From Mycolicibacterium thermoresistibile (lineage in GTDB: Bacteria > Actinomycetota > Actinomycetes > Mycobacteriales > Mycobacteriaceae), in assembly GCF_900187065.1 (NCBI RefSeq), contig NZ_LT906483.1, forward strand, positions 4,464,001 to 4,528,000: a stretch of DNA of 64,000 nucleotides, in the 5' to 3' direction. How positions within the stretch are numbered: the stretch's first letter is position 1; each line of letters starts with the position of its first letter. The notes below the pieces were generated by a model. It was given only the letters and a program-made list of their open reading frames with translations. It did not search any database and was not told the origin of the DNA. The translations under genes were made by a program, and so were the position numbers. Shown here one piece after another: positions 52,415-60,888 of the stretch.

Positions 52415-53401
52415 CTATGCGGGCACCGAAAGGAACGTGAACGGATCGGCCGGCTCGAACCGGGCACTGGCATCTCCGGCGTAGATCGTCTTCTCGCCCT
52501 CGCCCAGACTCAACCGTCGCACCGGTGCGTCCTCGCTGAAATCGAGGTTCTGCAGTTCGACCCAGAACGTGTTCGGCGACAACGCGGACTCGAAGAAGTA
52601 CCGCTGGGCCTTGTGGTCGACCACGGTGCGCCACCGAGTGGAGGAGATGTTGGGCTCGTCGGACGTCGCGATGCCGTACGGGGTGGAGACGTTGCGCATC
52701 ACGCTCATCACTGCCGCAACAGAAAGCTGCGGGTCGTCGGACTTGGGCACCGCGTTGATGTAGAACGACGCCCGCACGAACCGGTCCGCCGCCCGGTTGG
52801 TGCCGGGCAGCATCACCGTCCCGCCGATCTGCTCCCAGTACTCGGTGATGGCCAGTTGTTTGTCGAAGGTCGGCGAGTTGGTCATCACCTGGTACTGCCG
52901 GCCGTGATGTACGGTCTGGCGGCCGTCGATGTATTCGACCACGGCGCTGTCTCCGGTGGCATCCGACATGGCCAGGTGCAGGGTGGCCATCCGCTGCTCA
53001 CCGGGCACTTCGGCGGTGGCGACGCGCAACGGGGTGGCCGCGAGTGCGGTGACCGCCTCGGCCACGGTGGCGAAGTTGTCCAGCACGTACTGTCCCCACA
53101 GCGCCAACGAGATGGCCGGACCGCCTGCCCCGTCGGCGGGGTACTGCGATTCGGCCAGCCACAGCAGGTTGACGGCCAGACCGGCCTCGTTGACACCGTC
53201 GGTGGTGCAGATGTCATAGCCGGTGGCGACCACGCTGCCGTACTTGGCGGTCCATTCCACCGAGTCGGGACCGGCCTGCCCGGTTCGGTTGATTCCGCGG
53301 GGCAGCGCCCACAGATTGGTCGCGATCTCGAACTTCCAGTCCATCGACCGTCCGGTGATGACGCGATCACTGGTTCCGAGATAGACCACCCGTGTGCACA
53401 T
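52415..53401 (-). CDS. Choloylglycine hydrolase/penicillin V acylase-family protein
   Basis: A 328-residue linear-amide C-N hydrolase (Ntn fold). Cys2 after Met (MCTRVVYLG) is the nucleophile after Met removal. Later motifs include GRSMDWKFE (Arg/Asp), NEAGLAVNLL, and MTNSPTFDKQL with the Asn of the oxyanion pocket. There is no signal peptide, so it acts in the cytosol. Possible substrates are N-acyl amino acids or homoserine lactones (inference). ATG 53401 is fixed by the required Cys2. Confidence 0.9.
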   Translation of the reverse strand: MCTRVVYLGTSDRVITGRSMDWKFEIATNLWALPRGINRTGQAGPDSVEWTAKYGSVVATGYDICTTDGVNEAGLAVNLLWLAESQYPADGAGGPAISLALWGQYVLDNFATVAEAVTALAATPLRVATAEVPGEQRMATLHLAMSDATGDSAVVEYIDGRQTVHHGRQYQVMTNSPTFDKQLAITEYWEQIGGTVMLPGTNRAADRFVRASFYINAVPKSDDPQLSVAAVMSVMRNVSTPYGIATSDEPNISSTRWRTVVDHKAQRYFFESALSPNTFWVELQNLDFSEDAPVRRLSLGEGEKTIYAGDASARFEPADPFTFLSVPA

Positions 53402-53477
53402 GATGCGGCACTGTAGCGCAGATCACCTGTCCGGCGACTACGGGCACATCGGATGCCTTGGTAAAGTGGGCACCACT

Positions 53478-53528
53478 GTGTTCTCAGTGCGCCGCGTGCT
53501 CCTCCTCGGACGCCGCGACGGGATCTGA
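53478..53528 (+). CDS. leuL: leuA leader peptide
   Basis: A 16-codon frame, GTG to TGA, reading MFSVRRVLLLGRRDGI. Codons 8-10 are CTC CTC CTC for leucine. It lies in the leuA mRNA leader with no other role apparent. Codons 13-15 form the left arm of the terminator hairpin. It was not annotated from a database, only read from sequence. Confidence 0.75.
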   Translation: MFSVRRVLLLGRRDGI

Positions 53529-53555
53529 CCAGACCGGCTCCCCGTCGCGGGTTTT
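53514..53555 (+). terminator. leuA attenuator terminator
   Basis: A perfect 9 bp stem with an 18-base loop, followed by GG and four T. It sits between the leader peptide and leuA, so it ends transcription only when leucine is plentiful (inference). Confidence 0.72.
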
Positions 53556-53606
53556 CGCGATGCGCCGGTCGCCCGTCCATTTCCCCGGAGCGCGGAGCAA
53601 TCGATC

Positions 53607-55418
53607 GTGACCAATCCCATTCCCAGCCCTGACGCGTACAGCTCGGTACGTGCCATCACCACCCCGTCCGGCGGCCGCCGCGAGGGTCAGCCGCCCTGGA
53701 ATCCCCAGCAGAACAGCTCGATGCCGGTGAGCCGGTACCGCAGCTTCGCCGACGAGGTCGAGCACATCACGCTGCCGGACCGCACCTGGCCGGACAAGGT
53801 CATCGACCGCGCCCCGCTGTGGTGTGCGGTGGACCTGCGCGACGGCAACCAGGCGCTGATCGACCCGATGAGCCCGGCCCGCAAGCGCCGCATGTTCGAC
53901 CTGCTGGTGCGGATGGGCTACAAGGAGATCGAGGTCGGTTTCCCGTCCGCGTCGCAGACCGACTACGACTTCGTCCGCGAGATCATCACCGACAACGCGA
54001 TCCCCGACGACGTCACCATCCAGGTGCTGACCCAGTGCCGCCCGGAGCTGATCGAGAAGACGTTCGAGGCGTGCCAGGGCGCGCCGCGGGTGATCGTGCA
54101 CTTCTACAACTCGACGTCGATCCTGCAGCGGCGGGTGGTGTTCCGCGCCGACCGCGAGGAGGTCAAGCAGATCGCCGTCGAGGGCGCCCGGATGTGCCTG
54201 GCCGAGGCCGAGAAATACCCGGGCACGCTGTGGCGCTACGAGTACTCGCCAGAGTCCTACACCGGCACCGAGCTGCAGTACGCCGCCGAGGTGTGCAATG
54301 CGGTCGCCGAGGTCATCGAGCCCACCCCCGAGTGGCCGCTGATCGTCAACCTGCCCGCCACCGTGGAGATGGCCACACCGAACGTCTACGCCGACTCCAT
54401 CGAGTGGATGAGCCGGCGGCTGACGCCGCGGGATTCGATCATCCTGAGCCTGCATCCGCACAACGACCGCGGAACCGCCGTCGCCGCAGCGGAATTGGGC
54501 TACCAGGCCGGCGCGGACCGGATCGAGGGCTGCCTGTTCGGCAACGGTGAGCGCACCGGCAACGTCTGCCTGGTCACGCTGGGGCTGAACCTGTTCTCCC
54601 GCGGCGTCGATCCGCAGATCGACTTCTCCAACATCGACGAGATCCGCCGCACGGTGGAGTACTGCAATCAGCTGCCGGTGCACGAACGGCACCCCTACGG
54701 CGGCGACCTGGTCTACACCGCGTTCTCCGGAAGCCATCAGGACGCCATCAACAAGGGCTTCGACCAGATGAAGATCGACGCCGACACCGCCGGCGTCGAC
54801 GTCGACGATCTGCTGTGGCAGGTGCCGTATCTGCCGATCGACCCCAAGGACGTCGGCCGCACCTATGAGGCCGTCATCCGGGTGAACTCGCAGTCCGGCA
54901 AGGGCGGTGTGGCCTACATCATGAAAACCGATCACGGGCTGGTGCTGCCGCGCCGGCTGCAGATCGAGTTCTCCCAGGTGGTGCAGGCGATCACCGACGG
55001 CGAGGGCGGCGAGGTGTCGGCCAAGGAGATGTGGGACGTCTTCGCCGAGGAGTACCTGAACCCGATCCGCCCGCTGGAACGGATCCGGCAGAAGGTGATC
55101 GCCTCGGAGGTCGACGACGGCGTGGACCGGATCGAGGCCGTCGTGAAGGTCGACGGGGTCGAGAAGGAGATCGCCGGTAAGGGCAACGGGCCGCTCGCCG
55201 CGTTCGTCGACGCCCTGGGCACCGTCGGCTTCGACGTCAGCGTGCTGGACTACTCCGAACACGCCATGTCCGCCGGTGAGGAAGCGCAGGCCGCCGCGTA
55301 CGTGGAGGCCGCCGTCAACGGGACGACGGTGTGGGGTGTCGGCATCGCCACCTCGATCACGACCGCGTCGCTGCGGGCGGTGGTGTCCGCGGTGAACCGG
55401 GCCGCCGCACGTAGCTAG
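53607..55418 (+). CDS. leuA: 2-isopropylmalate synthase
   Basis: A 603-residue enzyme condensing acetyl-CoA with 2-oxoisovalerate in leucine synthesis. Its TIM barrel has LRDGNQALIDPM with the metal Asp, HPHNDRGTA with the metal His residues, and GNGERTGNVCLV. The C-terminal leucine-binding regulatory domain starts around residue 480. The polymorphic repeat known in the tuberculosis gene was not seen. GTG 53607. Controlled by the upstream attenuator and by leucine feedback. Confidence 0.97.
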   Translation: MTNPIPSPDAYSSVRAITTPSGGRREGQPPWNPQQNSSMPVSRYRSFADEVEHITLPDRTWPDKVIDRAPLWCAVDLRDGNQALIDPMSPARKRRMFDLLVRMGYKEIEVGFPSASQTDYDFVREIITDNAIPDDVTIQVLTQCRPELIEKTFEACQGAPRVIVHFYNSTSILQRRVVFRADREEVKQIAVEGARMCLAEAEKYPGTLWRYEYSPESYTGTELQYAAEVCNAVAEVIEPTPEWPLIVNLPATVEMATPNVYADSIEWMSRRLTPRDSIILSLHPHNDRGTAVAAAELGYQAGADRIEGCLFGNGERTGNVCLVTLGLNLFSRGVDPQIDFSNIDEIRRTVEYCNQLPVHERHPYGGDLVYTAFSGSHQDAINKGFDQMKIDADTAGVDVDDLLWQVPYLPIDPKDVGRTYEAVIRVNSQSGKGGVAYIMKTDHGLVLPRRLQIEFSQVVQAITDGEGGEVSAKEMWDVFAEEYLNPIRPLERIRQKVIASEVDDGVDRIEAVVKVDGVEKEIAGKGNGPLAAFVDALGTVGFDVSVLDYSEHAMSAGEEAQAAAYVEAAVNGTTVWGVGIATSITTASLRAVVSAVNRAAARS

Positions 55419-55447
55419 TCCGGGCAGGACCAGCCGGTCCGGGCTAG
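55415..55447. terminator. Convergent hairpin leuA / dnaQ-like
   Basis: A 9 bp stem including one G-T pair (55415-55423/55439-55447) joins the two stop codons of leuA and the opposing exonuclease gene. An alternative inner 5 bp stem overlaps it. U-less bidirectional terminator candidate. Confidence 0.5.
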
Positions 55448-56478
55448 AACAGCGCGTACTGTTCGCCGGCCTTGGTGGTGTCGACGAACTCGTCGATCTC
55501 CACCCCACCGACGACGCGGTCCAGCGCGGCCATGAACTCGGTGTCGGACATCAACGGCACCCCGAGGTCGGCGGCGTGAAATCCCTTCCCGTGCTCCGGA
55601 TTCGGTTCGTTGCAGACCACCAGTGAGGTCTGCCCGGTGATGTCGTCGGTGTAGGCCAGGCCGGCGTGCAGGATGCGTTCGATGAGCTCCTCGTGGGTGT
55701 GGGTCACCTCCGCGGACAACGCCACCTGCATGCCCTGCACCAGCGGCCGGCCGGCGATGTAGCGCCCCGGATTGGTGTACCGGCACGGGATGCGGGAGGC
55801 CAGCGCCTTCAACGGCCGCAGCTGCTCATGGGTGGTGCGGCCGTTGGGCCAGTGCCGCCGGGTGACCGGCCGCAGCGGCAGCCAGGTCCGGCGTTCCCGC
55901 GCCAGCGCCAGCGTCGGTTTGAGGATCTGGGTGAGCACCAGCGCGTCGTCGAGCGCGTCGTGGGCGCGCAACTGGGTGACCCCCCAGTGCGCGGCCAGCG
56001 TCTCCAACCGCAGATTCTCGGTGCCCAGCTGCATCCGGCGGGCCAGTTCGATGGTGCACATCACCGAGTCGATCGGCAGTTCGGCGTCGATCAGCTCGGC
56101 CTCGGCCACCAGGAACGCGTAGTCGAACGCGACGTTGTGCGCCACCAGGGTGCGCCCGCGCAGGATGTCGATCAAGTCGTCGACGATGTCGGCGAACTGC
56201 GGCTGACCGGCCAGCATGTCGGCGGTGAGGCCGTGGATGTGGGTGGGGCCCGGGTCGACACCGGGGTTCAGCAGGGTGGCGACACTGCGTTCGACGTTGC
56301 CGTCGTCGCCGACCGCGAGCGCGGCGATGCTGACGATCCGGGCCTGCCCGGGCCGGAACCCCGTCGTCTCCACGTCGACGACGGCCCATCCGGCGCCCGC
56401 CTCCGAAGCCGGGCGGCCCCAACCCTGTGGAGCCCAACCCTGTGGAGTCCAGCCCTCTGGAGCCCAGCCCTGCCTCAC
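55444..56478 (-). CDS. dnaQ: DEDDh 3'-5' exonuclease with BRCT domain (DnaQ-like)
   Basis: A 344-residue protein, orthologue of Rv3711c. The exonuclease has VVDVETTGF (ExoI), AHNVAFDYAF (ExoII) and AHDALDDA (ExoIII His-Asp). The C-terminal BRCT-like region has SLVVCNEPNPEHGKGFHAADLGVPL. GTG 56478 puts a run of (Q/E)GWxP pentapeptides at the N-terminus, encoded by 15-bp repeats; the tuberculosis protein lacks them. No ribosome-binding site with good spacing was seen. Confidence 0.88.
   Translation of the reverse strand: MRQGWAPEGWTPQGWAPQGWGRPASEAGAGWAVVDVETTGFRPGQARIVSIAALAVGDDGNVERSVATLLNPGVDPGPTHIHGLTADMLAGQPQFADIVDDLIDILRGRTLVAHNVAFDYAFLVAEAELIDAELPIDSVMCTIELARRMQLGTENLRLETLAAHWGVTQLRAHDALDDALVLTQILKPTLALARERRTWLPLRPVTRRHWPNGRTTHEQLRPLKALASRIPCRYTNPGRYIAGRPLVQGMQVALSAEVTHTHEELIERILHAGLAYTDDITGQTSLVVCNEPNPEHGKGFHAADLGVPLMSDTEFMAALDRVVGGVEIDEFVDTTKAGEQYALF
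56418..56477. repeat. 15-bp minisatellite, four copies
   Basis: Units start at 56418, 56433, 56448 and 56463. The first two are identical and the others diverge. They are read in frame as QGWAP/EGWTP pentapeptides at the N-terminus of the DnaQ-like protein. Confidence 0.9.
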
Positions 56479-56538
56479 ACCTCGAGGATGACACGGGGTA
56501 CCGACAATCCTCGGATCGCCGCCGCGCGTGTCGGCTTC

Positions 56539-56552
56539 TAGACTGCCGGGAA
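56539..56552 (+). promoter_or_regulatory. Probable leaderless promoter of murT-gatD
   Basis: TAGACT at 56539-56544 stands seven bases before the murT ATG, with no ribosome-binding site between, consistent with a leaderless mRNA. Confidence 0.5.
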
Positions 56553-57772
56553 TGGTCACCCTGCGTGGACGGCTCGCGCTGGCCGCCGGCACCGCCGCCC
56601 GTTGGGCGTCGCGGGCGACCGGCCGCGGTGAGGGCGCGATGATCGGCGGTCTGATCGCCATGACGCTCGATCGGTCGATCCTGCGTCAGCTCGGGCAGGG
56701 CCGCCGCACCGCGCTCGTCACCGGCACCAACGGAAAATCCACCACCACCCGCATGCTCGCCGCCGCCCTGGGCACGGTCGGCGGGGTCGCCACCAACGCC
56801 GAGGGCGCCAACATGGACGCCGGGCTGGTGTCCGCGCTGGCGGTCAACCGGGATGCCGGGCTGGCCGCCCTCGAGGTGGACGAGATGCACACCCCGCAGG
56901 TGGCGGACGCCCTGCGGCCCGCGGTGGTGGTGCTGTTGAACCTGTCCCGGGATCAGCTGGACCGGGTCGGTGAGATCAACCACATCGAACGCACGCTGCG
57001 CGCCGGGCTGGCCCGGCACCCCGATGCGGTGGTCGTCGCCAACTGTGACGACGTGCTGATGACCTCGGCGGCCTACGACAGCCCGAACGTGGTGTGGGTG
57101 GCCGCGGGCGCCGGCTGGGCCAACGATTCGGTGAGCTGCCCACGCTCGGGTGAGGTGATCGTGCGCGACGGCGCGCACTGGTACTCGACCGGCACCGACT
57201 TCAAGCGGCCCACCCCGCAGTGGTGGTTCGACGACACCTCGATCCACGGGCCCGACGGGCTGTGCCTGCCGATGCGGCTGGCGCTGCCGGGCGTGGTGAA
57301 CCGCGGTAACGCCACCCAGGCGGTGGCCGCGGCGGTGGCCATGGGCGCCGATCCGGGCGCCGCGGTGTCGGCGGTCTCCGGTGTGGACGAGGTGGCCGGC
57401 CGGTACCGCACCGTGTCGCTCGGCGACCACACCGTGCGGGTGTTGCTGGCCAAGAATCCGGCGGGCTGGCAGGAATCGCTGTCGATGGTGGACAAGACGG
57501 CCGCCGGGGTGGTGATCGCGGTGAACGGGCAGGTCCCCGACGGTGAGGACCTGTCGTGGCTGTGGGATGTGCGGTTCGAGCATTTCGAACGGACGTCGGT
57601 GGTGGCCGCCGGGGAACGCGGCACCGATCTGGCCGTGCGGCTGACCTACGCGGATGTGGCGCACACCCTGGTGCACGACACCGTCGCGGCGATCAAATCC
57701 TGCCCGCCCGGCCACGTCGAGGTGATCGCGAACTACACGGCGTTCCTGCACCTGAATCGGCGGCTGTCATGA
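56552..57772 (+). CDS. murT: Lipid II isoglutaminyl synthase subunit MurT
   Basis: A 406-residue Mur-ligase relative that activates the alpha-carboxyl of D-iso-glutamate in lipid II for amidation with GatD. It has the P-loop TGTNGKSTTTR, NLSRDQLDRVGEI, and the C-terminal DUF1727 domain. The zinc-ribbon insertion of Gram-positive cocci is degenerate: only one Cys (SCPRSG) remains of the expected four. ATG 56552. The stop overlaps gatD (ATGA). Orthologue of Rv3712. Confidence 0.94.
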   Translation: MVTLRGRLALAAGTAARWASRATGRGEGAMIGGLIAMTLDRSILRQLGQGRRTALVTGTNGKSTTTRMLAAALGTVGGVATNAEGANMDAGLVSALAVNRDAGLAALEVDEMHTPQVADALRPAVVVLLNLSRDQLDRVGEINHIERTLRAGLARHPDAVVVANCDDVLMTSAAYDSPNVVWVAAGAGWANDSVSCPRSGEVIVRDGAHWYSTGTDFKRPTPQWWFDDTSIHGPDGLCLPMRLALPGVVNRGNATQAVAAAVAMGADPGAAVSAVSGVDEVAGRYRTVSLGDHTVRVLLAKNPAGWQESLSMVDKTAAGVVIAVNGQVPDGEDLSWLWDVRFEHFERTSVVAAGERGTDLAVRLTYADVAHTLVHDTVAAIKSCPPGHVEVIANYTAFLHLNRRLS

Positions 57773-58482
57773 GTGACTCGGTTGTTCGGATCGGGCTGGT
57801 GCTGCCCGACGTGATGGGCACCTACGGCGACGGCGGTAACGCGCTGGTGCTGCGGCAACGGCTGCGCTGGCGCGGCATCGCCGCCGAGATCGTGGAGATC
57901 TCACTTGACGATCCGGTGCCGGCCACGCTCGACCTCTACACGCTCGGCGGGGCCGAGGACTACGCGCAACGGCTGGCCACCCGCCATCTGCGGCGCCATC
58001 CCGGCCTGCAGCAGGCCGCCGAACGCGGCGCCCCGGTGCTGGCGATCTGCGCGGCCATCCAGGTGTTGGGCCACTGGTATGAGACCTCCGCCGGGGAGCG
58101 GGTGGACGGGATCGGCCTGCTCGACGTGACGACGGCCCCCCAGGAGCGCCGCACCATCGGCGAGGTGGTGTCCCAGCCGCTGGTGGAGGGGTTGTCCCAA
58201 CGGCTGACCGGGTTCGAGAACCACCGCGGCGGCACCGTGCTGGGGCCGGCGGCGGCGCCGTTGGCGCGGGTGATCACCGGTGCCGGCAACCGGGCCGGCG
58301 ACGGTTACGACGGGGTGGTGCAGGGCAGTGTGATCGCCACCTATCTGCACGGCCCCTGTCTGGCCCGCAACCCGGAGTTGGCCGACCTGCTGCTGTCGCG
58401 GGTGGTGGGCCCGCTGGCTCCGCTGGACCTGCCCGAGGTCGAGCAGCTGCGCCGGGAGCGGCTGGCCGCCGCCCGCCGCTAG
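57769..58482 (+). CDS. gatD: Lipid II isoglutaminyl synthase glutaminase subunit GatD
   Basis: A 237-residue class I glutamine amidotransferase-like protein giving ammonia to MurT. The nucleophile Cys94 (LAICAAIQVLG) and the His of YLHGPCLARNPE are present, as in the CobB/CobQ-like group (older name cobQ2). The start overlaps murT by four bases. Amidation of lipid II is needed for efficient cross-linking. Confidence 0.94.
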   Translation: MSDSVVRIGLVLPDVMGTYGDGGNALVLRQRLRWRGIAAEIVEISLDDPVPATLDLYTLGGAEDYAQRLATRHLRRHPGLQQAAERGAPVLAICAAIQVLGHWYETSAGERVDGIGLLDVTTAPQERRTIGEVVSQPLVEGLSQRLTGFENHRGGTVLGPAAAPLARVITGAGNRAGDGYDGVVQGSVIATYLHGPCLARNPELADLLLSRVVGPLAPLDLPEVEQLRRERLAAARR

Positions 58483-58501
58483 CTGTCCCCCCGCACGCAT
58501 G

Positions 58502-58521
58502 TTCTGCGGGAAACCGCAGGA
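58502..58521. terminator. GAAA-loop hairpin between gatD and recR
   Basis: A 6 bp perfect stem CTGCGG/CCGCAG (58504-58509/58514-58519), extendable by two pairs, is capped with a GAAA tetraloop in the convergent gap. Confidence 0.4.
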
Positions 58522-59133
58522 TCAGGTCATGGCGCGACGGCCGACCAGCGCCCGCCCCAGGGTCAGCTCGTCGGCGAACTCCAGGTCGCCGCCCATCGGC
58601 AGCCCGGACGCGATGCGGGTGACGGTGAGCCCCGGGATGTCCCGCAGAATCCGCACCAGGTACGTCGCGGTGGCCTCCCCCTCGGTGTTCGGGTCGGTGG
58701 CGATGATGACCTCGGTGATGTCCACCCCGTCGACCCGTTCCCCGATCCGGTTCAACAACTCCCGGATCCGCAGCTGCTCGGGGCCGATCCCGGACAGCGG
58801 GTCCAACGCCCCGCCCAGGACGTGGTAGCGGCCGCGGAATTCGCGGGTGCGTTCGACGGCCTGCACATCCTTGGGTTCCTCCACCACACACACCAGCGAC
58901 GCGTCGCGGCGGCTGTCGCTGCAGATGCGGCAGCGCTGCGCGTCGGAGACGTTGCCGCACACCTCGCAGAACGTCACCCCGTCGCGCACCCGGTTCAGCG
59001 CGGCGGTGAGCCGGTCGATCTCCGGCGGTTCGACGCTGAGCAGGTGGAATGCGATCCGTTGCGCGCTCTTGGGCCCGATACCGGGCAGCTTGCCCAGTTC
59101 GTCGATCAGATCCTGGACAGGTCCCTCGAACAC
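58522..59133 (-). CDS. recR: Recombination protein RecR
   Basis: A 203-residue RecFOR pathway protein. It has helix-hairpin-helix LGKLPGIGPKSAQRIAFHLL, a C4 zinc finger (CEVCGNVSDAQRCRIC) and a Toprim domain with VVEEPKDV and IIATDPNTEGEATA. GTG 59133. It lies 11 bases after ybaB, the usual dnaX-ybaB-recR association in bacteria. Orthologue of Rv3715c. Confidence 0.97.
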   Translation of the reverse strand: MFEGPVQDLIDELGKLPGIGPKSAQRIAFHLLSVEPPEIDRLTAALNRVRDGVTFCEVCGNVSDAQRCRICSDSRRDASLVCVVEEPKDVQAVERTREFRGRYHVLGGALDPLSGIGPEQLRIRELLNRIGERVDGVDITEVIIATDPNTEGEATATYLVRILRDIPGLTVTRIASGLPMGGDLEFADELTLGRALVGRRAMT

Positions 59134-59144
59134 CTAGAGTCCAC

Positions 59145-59477
59145 TCACATCCCCGGCAGCCCGAAGCCGCTCATCCCGCCGGCCAGCGGACCCAGCCGGT
59201 CCTGGGCCAGGATCGTCACCTGCTTCGACGCGTCCGCGATGGCGCCGACGATCAGATCCTGCAGGGTCTCGACGTCGTCGGGGTCGACGACCTTCGGGTC
59301 GATCGTCACCGCGACCACCTCGCCGCTGCCCTTCATGGTGACCTGGACCAGACCGCCCCCGGCCTGTCCGTGCACCTCGCTGTTGGCCAGGGCCTCCTGC
59401 GCCTCCATCAGCTGCTGCTGGACCTGCTGTGCCTGTGCCAGCAGCGCTGACATGTCGGGCTGACCTCCGGGCTGCAT
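59145..59477 (-). CDS. YbaB/EbfC family nucleoid-associated protein
   Basis: A 110-residue DNA-binding protein, orthologue of Rv3716c. The coiled-coil helix QAQQVQQQLMEAQEALAN is followed by a beta-rich core (GLVQVTMKGSGEVVAVTIDP) and a Gly-rich C-terminus. ATG 59477 has GAGGGGA upstream. A much longer open frame upstream is antisense to ami1 and is discarded. Confidence 0.93.
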   Translation of the reverse strand: MQPGGQPDMSALLAQAQQVQQQLMEAQEALANSEVHGQAGGGLVQVTMKGSGEVVAVTIDPKVVDPDDVETLQDLIVGAIADASKQVTILAQDRLGPLAGGMSGFGLPGM

Positions 59478-59588
59478 GACTAGTCCCCTCGCGTCGTGAT
59501 CAAGAACGGGTCTCGACTTGGTTTCACCCGCAGATATCGGGCGCTTAGGCCTTTCAGCGTAATCGTCGTGCGGGCTACGGTGACGGCC

Positions 59589-60365
59589 GTGCCTGCCTGC
59601 CTGCGTGTCGGAGCCGCGTTCACGATGCGCGGCGTAGCCGTTGCCGTCGCCACCGTGTTGATCGCCGCCTCGGTGCCGGCGTCCCCCGCCGCCGCGGCGC
59701 CGTCGGCTCTGGCCGGGCGCATCGTCTTCCTCGACCCGGGCCACAACGGCGCCAACGACGCCTCGATCAACCGCCAGGTGCCCACCGGCCGCGGCGGCAC
59801 CAAGGAGTGCCAGACCTCCGGCAGCAGCACCGACGACGGCTATCCCGAGCACACCTTCAACTGGGACACCACGCTGCGGATCCGGGCCGCGCTGCATCAG
59901 CTGGGTGTGCGCACCGCGATGTCGCGCGGCAACGACAACGCGCTCGGGCCGTGTGTCGACGAACGCGCCGCGATGGCCAACAGCCTCAAGCCGGACGCGA
60001 TCGTGTCGATCCACGCCGACGGCGGCCCGCCCACCGGCCGCGGGTTCCACGTGCTGTACTCGTCGCCACCGCTCAACGCGGTGCAGGCCGGCCCGTCGGT
60101 GCAGTTTGCCAAGATCATGCGCGATCAGCTCGCCGCGTCCGGCATCCCGCCGTCGACCTACATCGGTTCGAACGGGCTGAACCCGCGTGCCGACATCGCC
60201 GGGCTCAACCATGCGCAGTATCCGGCGATCCTGGTGGAGCTGGGCAACATGAAGAACCCGGTCGACTCGGCGTTGATGAAAGCCCCGGAGGGCCGGCAGA
60301 AGTACGCCGACGCCGTGGTCCGGGGGATCGCGGCGTTCCTGTCCGCCCAGGCGCGGGTCCGCTGA
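59589..60365 (+). CDS. ami1: N-acetylmuramoyl-L-alanine amidase Ami1
   Basis: A 258-residue secreted zinc amidase, orthologue of Rv3717, that cuts the peptide from muramic acid. It has a signal peptide (about residues 12-36, ending PAAAAP). Zinc ligands are His in DPGHNGAND, Glu in GYPEHTF and His in IVSIHADGG; catalytic Glu is in ILVELGNMKN. The two Cys (KECQTS and GPCVDE) match the known disulfide. GTG 59589 follows TACGGT by seven bases (leaderless type); ATG 59625 is an alternative. Confidence 0.94.
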   Translation: MPACLRVGAAFTMRGVAVAVATVLIAASVPASPAAAAPSALAGRIVFLDPGHNGANDASINRQVPTGRGGTKECQTSGSSTDDGYPEHTFNWDTTLRIRAALHQLGVRTAMSRGNDNALGPCVDERAAMANSLKPDAIVSIHADGGPPTGRGFHVLYSSPPLNAVQAGPSVQFAKIMRDQLAASGIPPSTYIGSNGLNPRADIAGLNHAQYPAILVELGNMKNPVDSALMKAPEGRQKYADAVVRGIAAFLSAQARVR

Positions 60366-60373
60366 GCCGCGCG

Positions 60374-60823
60374 TCAGGTTCCCTTCTGCTCGATCTCCCT
60401 CTTGAGGTTCTCCAGCACCTCGGCCTGGATCTTGCGCAACCCCAGCGGGGCGAAGATCTTCTCGAAGATGCCCTTGACGCCGCCCGCGCCGGTCCAGCTG
60501 GTCTTGACGGTCACCGTCGAACCGGCCGGTCCCGCGGGTGCGACGGTCCAGTTGGTCACCATCGAGGAGTTGGCGTCCTTCTCGATGACGGTGCGGCCGG
60601 CCACGTCGACGGTGGCTCTGACGTCCCGCACCCGCGACTCGGTGGCCTGCAGTTTCCAGGTGACCACGGTGCCGGCGCCCTGACCGCCCTCGAGCACCTG
60701 ATACCCGCTGTAGTGCGAGGTGAGGATCTTCGGCCGCACCGTTTCGTAGTCACTGATCGCCGTGAGCACCGCCTGCGGTTCGGCATCGATCAACACCGTG
60801 TTCGACGCGCTGACCTGTCCCAT
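60374..60823 (-). CDS. SRPBCC/START-fold protein (Rv3718c-like)
   Basis: A 149-residue polyketide cyclase/START-like protein. It opens GQVSASNTVLIDAEPQAVLTAI, the typical first strand and helix, and ends with a long helix ENLKREIEQKGT. It has no catalytic motif and probably binds a hydrophobic ligand. ATG 60823 has GAGGAG about nine bases upstream. It is convergent with ami1 and divergent from the FAD oxidase gene. Confidence 0.87.
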   Translation of the reverse strand: MGQVSASNTVLIDAEPQAVLTAISDYETVRPKILTSHYSGYQVLEGGQGAGTVVTWKLQATESRVRDVRATVDVAGRTVIEKDANSSMVTNWTVAPAGPAGSTVTVKTSWTGAGGVKGIFEKIFAPLGLRKIQAEVLENLKREIEQKGT

Positions 60824-60888
60824 CGAATGCACACTCCTCGTGTCGTGATGCGGTCGCATCGGCCGCGACTGCCGACTAGCGTATATCC

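Larger units (their letters stand above)
53462..53606 (+). promoter_or_regulatory. leuA transcription-attenuation leader
   Basis: TAAAGT (53462-53467) is followed by a leader peptide frame (53478-53528) with three consecutive Leu codons. A perfect 9 bp hairpin (53514-53522/53541-53549) with GGTTTT after it forms the terminator. A competing 7 bp helix (53532-53538/53564-53570) excludes the terminator. Stalling at the Leu codons would cover the left terminator arm and let RNA polymerase reach leuA. Confidence 0.78.

Noticed and set aside
59478..60212. N-terminal extension of the YbaB gene by about 245 codons.
   Set aside because: The extension is antisense to ami1 and lacks family features; the ATG at 59477 has a good ribosome-binding site.
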